47,856 nucleotides of DNA, from IMG/VR virus record IMGVR_UViG_3300005337_000024, positions 1-47,856 of that record. The stretch is one strand, 5' to 3'. Position 1 is the first letter of the stretch. Every line of letters begins with the position of its first letter. Below are positions 1 to 7,283 of this stretch, in pieces. The DNA is from a virus. The notes beneath the pieces are model-generated. The model was not told the origin of the DNA, searched no databases, and saw only the letters and a program-made list of their open reading frames with translations. Position numbers and translations under genes: made by a program.

Positions 1-810
1 GAGCTCCCCGGTGCCGATCTGTCGATGAACATGATCAGCGCGCCAACCTATCTCCTTCGCACTCGTGCGGAGTGGGATCATCACGACGTGGCGGCGGGCG
101 GCCGCTGGGGTCTCGCGGTTCCGGAGGGCTATCGTCTGGCTCTTCGCCAGACCAACTACCAGCTCTGCCGTGACTTCGCGCTCTATGGCGGCAAGCCGCA
201 GTACGGTGAGGGCATCGTCAATGCTCCCGGCGCGACTGCGATCAACCTCCCGCCGGACAGCGGCGGGCACACCACCGCCAGCACCTACGACAACGGCGAG
301 ATGGCCTTCTTCCTGATGCAGCTGATCCTGGGCCTCAAGACCAGGACCTATCAGCTGGGTCTCGGCAAGAAGTTCTCCATCGTCGGCCCGCAGCGCATCC
401 TGGGACTCTTCGAATACAACGTCGTCCAGGTCACGCAGTTCCAGCGTCCCGGCGCTGGTACCGCTTCGACCAAGGAGACCTTCGAGGCAGTGCTCCAGGC
501 CAACGGCGATCGGATCACTTGGGGGTACGACGATACTCTCCAAGGTCAGGGCGCCGGTGGAACGGATCTCGTCATCGTGGATATGGCTGGCGTCGATCAG
601 CCGTCCACTGGCGGAATCAACACCAACGTCTTTGCTGGGATTACGCCGGGCACTGGCGTCTGCGTGACTCAGTACTGCGACAAGGCCGCTCCCACGGAGA
701 TCATCTCCCCACTCCCTGCGGGTGCGACGGACATGGTCACCGAGTGGCGCATCTCGCCCGGCTGGGCACCGCGCCCTCAGGCGGTGACTCTGCTGAGCAT
801 CGCGCCGTGA
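1..810 (+). CDS. Major capsid protein, C-terminal part (partial, DUF2184-like)
   Basis: The frame is open from base 1, so the gene starts upstream of the window; the ATG at 25 is probably internal. About 269 residues are visible. The segment with RLALRQTNYQLCRDFALYG followed by a short stretch about novel Val/Asn/Ala-Pro residues, and the ending with WRISPGWAPRPQAVTLL, resembles DUF2184-type coat proteins, in which an early helix and a loop naming the repeat 'GIVNAPG' precede the core domain. Position before neck and tail genes supports a shell subunit. A GC hairpin with a T-run follows at 847, as expected for a highly expressed virion gene. Family assignment is by eye; an encapsulin-fold inner shell protein is the main alternative. 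Confidence 0.7.
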   Translation, partial: ELPGADLSMNMISAPTYLLRTRAEWDHHDVAAGGRWGLAVPEGYRLALRQTNYQLCRDFALYGGKPQYGEGIVNAPGATAINLPPDSGGHTTASTYDNGEMAFFLMQLILGLKTRTYQLGLGKKFSIVGPQRILGLFEYNVVQVTQFQRPGAGTASTKETFEAVLQANGDRITWGYDDTLQGQGAGGTDLVIVDMAGVDQPSTGGINTNVFAGITPGTGVCVTQYCDKAAPTEIISPLPAGATDMVTEWRISPGWAPRPQAVTLLSIAP

Positions 811-846
811 TCTAGCGAGCCTTGAACCAGCCGGGGGTTCCGTGCA

Positions 847-873
847 GGGCCGTGGGAATCGGCCCACTCTTTT
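847..873 (+). terminator. Intrinsic terminator-like hairpin after the capsid gene
   Basis: GGGCCG (847-852) pairs with CGGCCC (860-865) around a 7-nt loop and is followed by CTCTTTT. It probably attenuates rather than stops transcription, because the next genes run in the same direction. Confidence 0.5.
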
Positions 874-890
874 AGAAGCAGGAGAAGATC

Positions 891-1463
891 ATGCGTTTGT
901 TCGTTGCCAATGTGACTCATCAACGTTGCCAGTTTTTCTATCGCCTTGATTTCAATCAAGAAGGGACGGCCCGCATGCGGGCCCAGAATGACGTCAAGAG
1001 CGTGATCATCGAACCCGGCCGTCAAGTCACCATCGGTGGAGATCTGATGCCCGAGCAGGCTCAGTTGATCATGGACCAAGCTTCCCTCTATGGTGGTGTT
1101 GGCGTCGAGGAAATCCCTCGCCTGGACAATAACAAGAAGGTAGTCTTCTTGCTATCGTTCGGCAAGGAGATCCCGATGAAACAGATTCGAATGATGGATG
1201 AGCACAACAAGTTTCTGCTCACGGGTCTGGGGGATACTCGTCGCCGCATGGCGGCCATCGCCATGCATCCAATCGTGGACCAGCAGATCGATAGTCTCAA
1301 ACGTCTTGACGTAGAGATGGTCGAAGCTCCGCCGGAGCCGGGAGATCCCGAGCCTGTCGGCAAGCCACTGGACTTCGGAGTCCACCTCGATCCCAATGCG
1401 CGCGTGGAGAGCAAGACCAAACCGCCTAAAGCAAGGAAGTCCCGCCGCCCACGCGGAGAATAA
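891..1463 (+). CDS. Head-proximal protein of unknown function
   Basis: A 190-residue protein with a good SD (AGGAGAAG) before the start. It begins MRLFVANVTHQRCQFFYRL and ends in a very basic tail (residues about 165-190, rich in Lys, Arg and Pro). The middle contains a Pro/Glu-rich linker (EAPPEPGDPEPVGKP). It sits between the major capsid gene and neck genes, a slot often used by capsid-associated, DNA-contacting or neck proteins. I do not recognise the family. The basic tail would suit DNA or RNA contact, but that is inference. Confidence 0.75.
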   Translation: MRLFVANVTHQRCQFFYRLDFNQEGTARMRAQNDVKSVIIEPGRQVTIGGDLMPEQAQLIMDQASLYGGVGVEEIPRLDNNKKVVFLLSFGKEIPMKQIRMMDEHNKFLLTGLGDTRRRMAAIAMHPIVDQQIDSLKRLDVEMVEAPPEPGDPEPVGKPLDFGVHLDPNARVESKTKPPKARKSRRPRGE

Positions 1464-1464
1464 G

Positions 1465-1692
1465 ATGCATCTCACCTTGAAGTTGCGAAACCAGAGCGCC
1501 GACCGCACATTCATAGTCGGCTGCAATTCGGTGGACATCCTCGCCAACGGCAAAGGCTACCACGTCCGAGCCTTCAAGGAAGAGGATGCCATCGAGGATT
1601 TCTACGTAGGCGGTGACGAGTATGACATCGCCTACGTTGAGAATTTCAACGGTGCTACCACGCACATCATAAAGCCGAGGGCCCAGAAATGA
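1465..1692 (+). CDS. Small virion-region protein of unknown function
   Basis: The start chosen is the ATG 1 nt after the stop of the preceding gene. The frame extends further upstream but would overlap that gene by about 70 nt, and a coupled start fits the neighbours. The product is 75 residues with no signal peptide or membrane segment, ending in THIIKPRAQK. It overlaps the next start by 4 nt. No family recognised; a small neck or decoration protein is possible. Confidence 0.65.
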   Translation: MHLTLKLRNQSADRTFIVGCNSVDILANGKGYHVRAFKEEDAIEDFYVGGDEYDIAYVENFNGATTHIIKPRAQK

Positions 1693-2222
1693 GCGGACCA
1701 ATCCTTGGTGTACCCGCCAATCCTCCCGCGCGGGCGACCGGCTACTATGGATTCATCAGATACAGCATGGGCATCCCTGTGGTTGCCCTTCCTGACAATA
1801 GCGACGTGATCTCTGCGTCGTTCTTTGCGTCGCTGGATATCGTTAACATCTTCCTGGCTATGGCTCCGCAGAATGCGCAGAGTCTGAATTTCCCCAGTCC
1901 ATACGCTTATGCGGTCTACAACTTCGCTGGCGACCGCTTGGTCAATTTCGCCATGGACGATCCGGACAACCCTTATATCTACCCGAACAGTTCCCCACCG
2001 ACACCTTACTTCCAGTGGCTTCGTCAGCAGTTCAAGATTGACAGCTTCGTCTCCGGCGTCGTCACGTATGCGGCCGACGTCACGACGAGCGCCAGCTACA
2101 TGACGCCCAACTGGATGAAAGACATGTCGATGATGGACCTGAGCACGCTTAAGACTCCCTGGGGTCGGACCTACATGGCGATAGCTCAACAGTATGGACC
2201 AACCATTGTGGACATAACATGA
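1689..2222 (+). CDS. Putative neck/head-completion protein
   Basis: Starts with an ATGA overlap of the upstream gene and itself overlaps the next gene by 4 nt. The 177-residue product is soluble and rich in aromatic residues and Pro, and its central part (SLDIVNIFLAMAPQNAQSLN) looks helical. Position between capsid and tail-completion genes suggests a head-tail connector or adaptor. The sequence does not let me name the family. Confidence 0.65.
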   Translation: MSGPILGVPANPPARATGYYGFIRYSMGIPVVALPDNSDVISASFFASLDIVNIFLAMAPQNAQSLNFPSPYAYAVYNFAGDRLVNFAMDDPDNPYIYPNSSPPTPYFQWLRQQFKIDSFVSGVVTYAADVTTSASYMTPNWMKDMSMMDLSTLKTPWGRTYMAIAQQYGPTIVDIT

Positions 2223-2689
2223 AGATCGAATTTGGCGTCCTTGATGTTCCCTACAATGCGCGAGCGTCCTATAAACAAGTCGGACGACGAGCCGGACCCC
2301 GTCGTATCAGAACAGGAGCCACGATCACCACCGGGCAGTTGTCTGATATCCTTGAGCGTCGATATGGCATCGTCAATTTCTTTCTCAATGTCCATGGCGA
2401 GGAAGTCATTGGCGGGCTCATCGAAGCTGAGATGCTCAATGCCGCTCGGCCCGAGTCTGGTCGCGGCAGCCGGACGGATCATCTGGCGAAAGCGATTGCC
2501 AGAGGCGAACAGATTTTCAGAAACATGCTCGACAACAAGGAATTGGACGGGCAAGTCGAAGGCGTTCCGACCATGGCAGCAGAGCTAGGCTATCGCTTCG
2601 GTCGGAAGAACGCGATCGGCGGCCGTCCTTCCTTTGTCGATACCGGGCTGTACCGGGATTCCTTTAGGATCCAGGTCGAGGAGAGCTAA
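2219..2689 (+). CDS. HK97 gp10-like head-tail joining/tail-completion protein (probable)
   Basis: A 156-residue protein coupled to the upstream gene by an ATGA overlap. The C-terminal motif FVDTGLYRDSFRIQVEE matches the 'D(T/S)G.L..S' signature near the end of HK97 gp10-type/minor tail Z-like proteins, which form a ring at the head-tail junction. An Arg-rich N-terminal segment and a helical middle fit that class. Its place between head and tail genes agrees. A phage tail-terminator of another family is the alternative. Confidence 0.55.
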   Translation: MKIEFGVLDVPYNARASYKQVGRRAGPRRIRTGATITTGQLSDILERRYGIVNFFLNVHGEEVIGGLIEAEMLNAARPESGRGSRTDHLAKAIARGEQIFRNMLDNKELDGQVEGVPTMAAELGYRFGRKNAIGGRPSFVDTGLYRDSFRIQVEES

Positions 2690-3009
2690 TGTTTACCCAG
2701 AAAGAAGTAGATGCCAATCCGACCTTGTTCTCATATAACATGAAAACAGGGTACAAACTTCTCGGAGCGCCCCGGCTTCCTTCATCCCCCGTGGGGCCTG
2801 CTTCTGCATGTGAGCCCAGCTTCCCAGCCGATAACGAAAGCTGGCATTTCATTATCCCGCCAAACCAGCCAGACACTGCCAAGGTTCGGGCGCAATGGAT
2901 CCCGAAGCTCAAAGCCTGGAAGCCGCCTCTTGAGGCACAGGGACGCCGTGTTGCTTTCAGCAGCCAGTATCTGGCAGCGCACGGCTGGATTTATGGGGAG
3001 GCTGAATAG
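2689..3009 (+). CDS. Neck/tail-region protein of unknown function
   Basis: Begins by a TAATG overlap with the preceding stop. A 106-residue protein with a Pro-rich middle and two Trp near QWIPKLKAW. No signal peptide or membrane segment. Close packing with neighbours indicates a virion-assembly role, possibly tail termination, but no family is recognised. Confidence 0.6.
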   Translation: MFTQKEVDANPTLFSYNMKTGYKLLGAPRLPSSPVGPASACEPSFPADNESWHFIIPPNQPDTAKVRAQWIPKLKAWKPPLEAQGRRVAFSSQYLAAHGWIYGEAE

Positions 3010-4053
3010 ATGCCCAGCGTCGAAGAAGCAGCCCAAGGTCCGAATACCAATCTTGCTGCAGACCTGCAGCAGGGTGTCGAGACCATCAGCCTGAATCAGA
3101 CAATAACCTTTGAACCGTACGTCCGTCTGATCCTTCCGTTAGACGGCTATGTGTTCTGGGTAAAGAAATCCTCGATGGGCGATTCAGCAATGCTGAACAT
3201 GATGGGTTTCAATTCAGCAGAGCCCAACTCGAGTTCTCTCACGACAAGCCCGTCTGCCTTCCAAGCCAAAGGCTCTCTGCACTACACGACAGATGGAGGA
3301 CAGTCTGAAGAAGCGAACAGCAGCCGGAACCGTGTGGTCTTTACAGCCGAGGAACCGATCCAGGACTTGAACGCCATCGACAGCCAGATACTCTACATCG
3401 GTACATGGGAAGGAGTTCGGTTTGCATTCTCGAACCGTAATTCCTATTATCAACAAGCGGGACTCTGGCACTACACCGGCAGTGCTCTATATTCGACCAT
3501 GGACCCTCAGATCGTCGAGGACCCAAACACGTTGCTGAACAAAGGGCTCATAGTCTCGAACAGCTTGCCGTCATGGCTGTCGCTCAACAACTACAATCCA
3601 CCATGGCCGGTCCCGGTGCCGATGCCCAACATCCGATTCTATCCGTCGTTCCTTACACCGGACAATATCGATCCTCCATTCATATCGGTCCATATTGAGC
3701 CTCGGTCTGGTGGTTCATGGCAGGCTCTGCCACACTTGGATGCTCTGACCAACCAGTCTCAGCTTGGTTGGGATCGTGTGACTCTTACGCTATTCGGCTG
3801 CAACAATCGGATGGCAGAAGATATCTACTATGCGATCATGCAATACAGCTATGACGAAGAGGCGTTCGGCATCTTGAACATGCCTGACATCTCCGACGAA
3901 AAGGAACCGCAGGTCGAATTCCATACGCTGGCTCAGAAGAAAAAGATAGTCTTCGATGTCAGCTATACCAAGGGCACCATGCGGGACATTGCGCGTCAAC
4001 TGATTACCTCGTGCATCCCCACAGTCGATACGTGGGACCAGCCGAGTTCCTAG
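3010..4053 (+). CDS. Virion structural protein of unknown function (347 aa)
   Basis: Starts directly after the previous stop. The 347-residue product is acidic to neutral, rich in aromatic residues, Ser and Pro, with mostly beta-type sequence in the first 250 residues and a helical C-terminal region (MAEDIYYAIMQYSYDEE, then TMRDIARQLITSC). It lies two genes before the sheath. The position suits a neck, tail-terminator or connector component. No motif allows a firmer call. Confidence 0.65.
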   Translation: MPSVEEAAQGPNTNLAADLQQGVETISLNQTITFEPYVRLILPLDGYVFWVKKSSMGDSAMLNMMGFNSAEPNSSSLTTSPSAFQAKGSLHYTTDGGQSEEANSSRNRVVFTAEEPIQDLNAIDSQILYIGTWEGVRFAFSNRNSYYQQAGLWHYTGSALYSTMDPQIVEDPNTLLNKGLIVSNSLPSWLSLNNYNPPWPVPVPMPNIRFYPSFLTPDNIDPPFISVHIEPRSGGSWQALPHLDALTNQSQLGWDRVTLTLFGCNNRMAEDIYYAIMQYSYDEEAFGILNMPDISDEKEPQVEFHTLAQKKKIVFDVSYTKGTMRDIARQLITSCIPTVDTWDQPSS

Positions 4054-4088
4054 AAGAAGGAAATTCATTAACTCTCAGGAGATCTTAA

Positions 4089-4376
4089 ATGCCTCAAAAT
4101 CGTCCAGTCCAGTTCGGGATTCTGCGCCGGAGTCTTACGGCACCGGCAGTGCTGAAGTCCAAGCCCGGCATTCTGCTCTATGTCGTCTGCTTGCAAAACG
4201 GGTCGATCACGCTCAACAACTGCGCCACGGTCGGCGCAGCCAGCGGCGGCAATCAACTCGCCGGGACTCCAGCCACCTTGACCGCCGGTCAAGTCCTTCC
4301 TCTCAATCTCGCCTGCACTGTGGGCATCGTTGCGAGCGCCGTCACCGGTCAGTTCGACGTTCTGATGTCCTCGTGA
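4089..4376 (+). CDS. Small beta-rich virion protein, possibly decoration or tail accessory
   Basis: A 95-residue protein with a clear SD (AGGAG) before the ATG. The sequence is Ala/Gly/Thr-rich with alternating hydrophobics (LYVVCLQNGSITLNNCATV), typical of a small beta-sandwich such as a capsid or tail decoration subunit. It sits immediately before the sheath gene in its own short gap. No family recognised. Confidence 0.6.
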   Translation: MPQNRPVQFGILRRSLTAPAVLKSKPGILLYVVCLQNGSITLNNCATVGAASGGNQLAGTPATLTAGQVLPLNLACTVGIVASAVTGQFDVLMSS

Positions 4377-4400
4377 TATTGGTCGAAAGGAATCTAGCCT

Positions 4401-6053
4401 ATGACCAATCCCATTGTCAACGTTAGCGTCACGCAGACGCAAGCACCGATTCCAAGCAACTTGCAGAAGACCGGTGCACTGATCAGTCAAGGTGGCACTC
4501 TGCTCTCGGCGGGCCAATACAGCTTGCTCACGCAGATGGCCGACTTGACACCTCTGCTCGTAGCCGCACAACCTCTCACGTCACTCACCTGGTCTTCGGC
4601 CTTTGGTGGGCAGGTGACGGCAACCACTTCGGCTCCGCATGGCATCGCTGTCGGTGAGCAATTTCCAACGACGATTGCCGGAGCAGTGCCCGCTGGATAC
4701 AACGGTATGTTCAACGCAACCGCTGTTTCCTCGACCACGTTCACCTATTACCTCTCGCCCAATCCAGGCGTCGAGTCTAGCCCCGGCACCTACACTCCCA
4801 AGTCAGCTGGTGAGCTTTACCAGATGGCGAATACGTTCTTCTCTCAACAGGGGAGCGCGCAGGGAGTGTATGTGTTGGAGCTGGGACCGGGTGAAGCCGC
4901 GGCTGGTGTCTCGTTGCTCACGAGCATCATCCAGAACTCGCCACAGTTCTTCTACAGCTATCTGGTGCCTCGGTCGTGGGATGCTGATCCTGCGTTTGTG
5001 GCATTGCTGAATGACTTCGAGGCTACGACTTCCAAGACGTACTTCTTCGTCACGACGCAGATCCAGAACTATGCCAACTATACTGGCAAGAAGGACGTAA
5101 TTGCTCTAGTAGAGGCTCCGACCTACAACGCATGGCCGAGCGTCGCCATCAGCGCCGCCACATGGTCCGGCTCTTCGGATCAAGTGACTCTGACGACGGC
5201 TTCGGCTCATGGCATTGCACCGGGCCAGCAATTCAATCTACAAGGCGTTGTTCCGGTTGGATACAACGGCACCTTCAGGGCGATGCCGGGGACCACTGGC
5301 ACTGCACTTGTCTACAATCTGCCAAACGATCCGGGCTCTTACGTCTCTGGAGGTTCTGTACTCCAGAGCATCTACAGCGCACCGGTTCTCCCGGCAAACG
5401 AGTTCACGCATGCTTCGGATTTCTTCGTGACACTGGCCTACGATCCAGGTCCCGCCAATCGGGTCCCGCAGTTGGCCTTCAGCTACCTGTACGGCGTCAC
5501 GACTTACCCGTTGCTTGGGAATTCGGCAATCCTCACGACGATTGGAGCCGCCAGTGTCAACTATGCTGGCACTGGAGCAGAAGGCGGCCAACCGACCAGC
5601 CAGATCCTATTCAATGGTCTGACCATGGATGGGCGTCCATTCAACTATTGGTACTCGGTTGACTGGGTGCAGATCAACGCCAAGTTGTTCATCGCCAATG
5701 CCGTCATCAACGGATCGAACACGACGATCAACCCGCTGTACTACAATCAGGACGGTATCAACCGTCTGCAGCAGGCTCTGGTTGGAATGGTCGGTTCGGG
5801 CATCACCTCGGGCTTGATCCTTGGCAATGTGGTCCAGCTAAGTCTGGATGGACCGACACTCGCTAAGGTTCTCAGCACCGGCAAGTATGCCGGACAGGCC
5901 GTGGTGAACGCCGTACCGTTCCCGGCATATGCCAAGGCCAATCCTTCCCACTACCGGCTTGGTATCTACAACGGTTTGAGCATCACGTTCACACCGCTGG
6001 CCGGTTTCCGGTCGATCACCGTGTTCATCAACGTCACCGATTTCGTCGGGTAA
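4401..6053 (+). CDS. Contractile tail sheath protein (DUF3383-like)
   Basis: A 550-residue protein directly followed by the tube gene, the usual sheath-tube order. The C-terminal half (NRVPQLAFSYLYGVTTYPL through a final RSITVFINVTDFVG) resembles the DUF3383 class of contractile sheaths, whose last strand contributes to the inter-subunit handshake. Two inserted beta modules, residues about 60-131 and 250-320, are copies of one another with the core HG.A.G..F...G.VP.GYNG.F. These modules recur in the plug and baseplate J proteins of this window and probably decorate the sheath surface. A strong SD (AAAGGAAT) precedes the ATG. Confidence 0.85.
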   Translation: MTNPIVNVSVTQTQAPIPSNLQKTGALISQGGTLLSAGQYSLLTQMADLTPLLVAAQPLTSLTWSSAFGGQVTATTSAPHGIAVGEQFPTTIAGAVPAGYNGMFNATAVSSTTFTYYLSPNPGVESSPGTYTPKSAGELYQMANTFFSQQGSAQGVYVLELGPGEAAAGVSLLTSIIQNSPQFFYSYLVPRSWDADPAFVALLNDFEATTSKTYFFVTTQIQNYANYTGKKDVIALVEAPTYNAWPSVAISAATWSGSSDQVTLTTASAHGIAPGQQFNLQGVVPVGYNGTFRAMPGTTGTALVYNLPNDPGSYVSGGSVLQSIYSAPVLPANEFTHASDFFVTLAYDPGPANRVPQLAFSYLYGVTTYPLLGNSAILTTIGAASVNYAGTGAEGGQPTSQILFNGLTMDGRPFNYWYSVDWVQINAKLFIANAVINGSNTTINPLYYNQDGINRLQQALVGMVGSGITSGLILGNVVQLSLDGPTLAKVLSTGKYAGQAVVNAVPFPAYAKANPSHYRLGIYNGLSITFTPLAGFRSITVFINVTDFVG

Positions 6054-6068
6054 CAGAAGGAGAATTAG

Positions 6069-6527
6069 ATGCCCGATCCACGTACTCCGCAGGGCAACCT
6101 GAATAGGATCAAAGCCACCGTGCTTTGGACCGACTTCACGGATCTCAATATCACGCCTGACTACCTCGGAACCGAAGGTATTTCCCTCGCCTTCGAAGAC
6201 ACGGCCACTGGACGCATCCCGACCATGACTGGTTTGGTCAATTCGCCGGAGGCTTATCAGACGGTGACGCTCAGCGCACACCTTCTGAAGACGCAACAAC
6301 TGGCTCAGCTCTATGAAGAGCAACGCCAAGCCTACACGCTCTTGGGTGAATGCACCGTTCGCCCGGACGTATCGATCAACAACGCCGGTTCGCTCGGACC
6401 CTACAACTTGCTGAATATGAGCATCACCAACATTCAGGAGTTGCGGTTCAACGGATCCGACGCGGGCTTCCGCGTTATCCTTGGCGGCTACTACATCATC
6501 AACTCGCAACTGTGGGATGGGGGCTGA
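6069..6527 (+). CDS. Tail tube protein
   Basis: A 152-residue protein immediately after the sheath gene, with SD AGAAGGAG. It shows alternating strands and ends with GFRVILGGYYIINSQLWDGG, consistent with the beta-barrel tube subunits (DUF3277-like/gp19-like) that polymerise inside the sheath. Length and synteny (sheath, tube, chaperone pair, tape measure) are the main support. A terminator-like hairpin overlaps its last codons. Confidence 0.75.
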   Translation: MPDPRTPQGNLNRIKATVLWTDFTDLNITPDYLGTEGISLAFEDTATGRIPTMTGLVNSPEAYQTVTLSAHLLKTQQLAQLYEEQRQAYTLLGECTVRPDVSINNAGSLGPYNLLNMSITNIQELRFNGSDAGFRVILGGYYIINSQLWDGG

Positions 6528-6547
6528 CGCCCCCTTCTCTCCTTTTT
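6519..6547 (+). terminator. Terminator overlapping the tube gene stop codon
   Basis: GGGGGC (6519-6524) and GCCCCC (6529-6534) form a tight 6-bp hairpin with loop TGAC, followed by TTCTCTCCTTTTT. The stem includes the tube stop codon. It would lower transcription of downstream tail genes relative to sheath and tube. Confidence 0.6.
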
Positions 6548-6567
6548 AGAAGCAGAAGGACTGTGAC

Positions 6568-7158
6568 ATGGCAACCAATCCAATTCTTGACAAGCGTCTG
6601 AATCTCGTTCTAGAAGTCGAGCGGCCCGATGGATCCACGTGCTACGTGCATCATCAGCCGATCTCTCGGCAGATGTGGAAGACTCACTACACTTATCTTT
6701 CCATCGTGATCAACAGCCTCTACGCCGATGGGTTTCCTCCTTCGACATGCGCCCGCATCTGCTACAATCGGATGCAAGAGATCGCCGAGCAACAGAAGGA
6801 ACGCTTTGGCGATCTGCAGAAGACCCTGTTCGCTGAGATCTGGCGTCTGACAAACGTCATGGTCCCAGGCGACAACGGACTCGAGACCATGTCGTTCTAT
6901 GACGTCATGAAAAGCGACAAGATCTTCGACGCTGACAATCTCGAAGAGGTTCAGAACTTCGTTTGCTTTTTTACTGCGGCCTCGTGGGTCCATGGCCTGA
7001 ATCGAAAGGAACGCGAGGCATTCCAACTTCTGATGACGAGCGGCTTTGGCGTGCAGACTACTGCATCTTCTGTTACGGAGTACAAGAGTTCTATTCCGAT
7101 CTCGAAACCGGAAGAGAATACTGGCGCGAAGGAGACTCCGTTGTTCACGCCAGCTTAG
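6568..7158 (+). CDS. Tail assembly chaperone, zero-frame product (gpG-like)
   Basis: A 196-residue, mostly helical protein between tube and tape-measure genes, the invariant position of the tail assembly chaperones that coat the tape measure during tube polymerisation. The N-terminal part (VHHQPISRQMWKTHY) and the Ser/Thr-rich, apparently disordered C-terminus fit the gpG class. A second open frame, shifted by -1, overlaps from 6936 and continues to 7283, so this is probably the upstream member of a frameshifting pair. SD is AGAAGGA. Confidence 0.75.
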   Translation: MATNPILDKRLNLVLEVERPDGSTCYVHHQPISRQMWKTHYTYLSIVINSLYADGFPPSTCARICYNRMQEIAEQQKERFGDLQKTLFAEIWRLTNVMVPGDNGLETMSFYDVMKSDKIFDADNLEEVQNFVCFFTAASWVHGLNRKEREAFQLLMTSGFGVQTTASSVTEYKSSIPISKPEENTGAKETPLFTPA

Positions 7159-7283
7159 ACTGGGTGGCCAACGAAGGATTCAACGAGTACTTCAAACGAT
7201 ATGCTGCTGACTGGCCCTGGACAACTTCCAGGGCCTTTCGGCAACGAGAAGTCATCGCGCTCGGGATGCGAGGAGAACTATAA
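6568..7283 (+). CDS. Tail assembly chaperone, -1 frameshift product (gpGT-like)
   Basis: After the zero-frame gene an open -1 frame runs from 6936 to 7283 and lacks a credible own start (no ATG and no SD; only TTG/GTG codons). Its C-terminal part reads like real protein (for example REYWREGDSVVHASLDW and FNEYFKRYAADWPW) and would otherwise leave 125 nt unexplained before the tape-measure start, which overlaps its stop as TAATG. A slip at the T6 run (6967-6972) would give a fusion of about 238 residues. Lambda-like G/GT pairs set the precedent. The exact slip site is uncertain. Confidence 0.6.
6966..6973 (+). promoter_or_regulatory. Candidate -1 frameshift slippery site
   Basis: In the zero frame the codons read TGC TTT TTT ACT. 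A P-site Phe tRNA on the second TTT can re-pair perfectly on the preceding TTT, putting translation into the -1 frame at TAC. It is not a perfect X XXY YYZ heptamer in this frame (C TTT TTT), so a weaker or different site remains possible. Confidence 0.4.
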
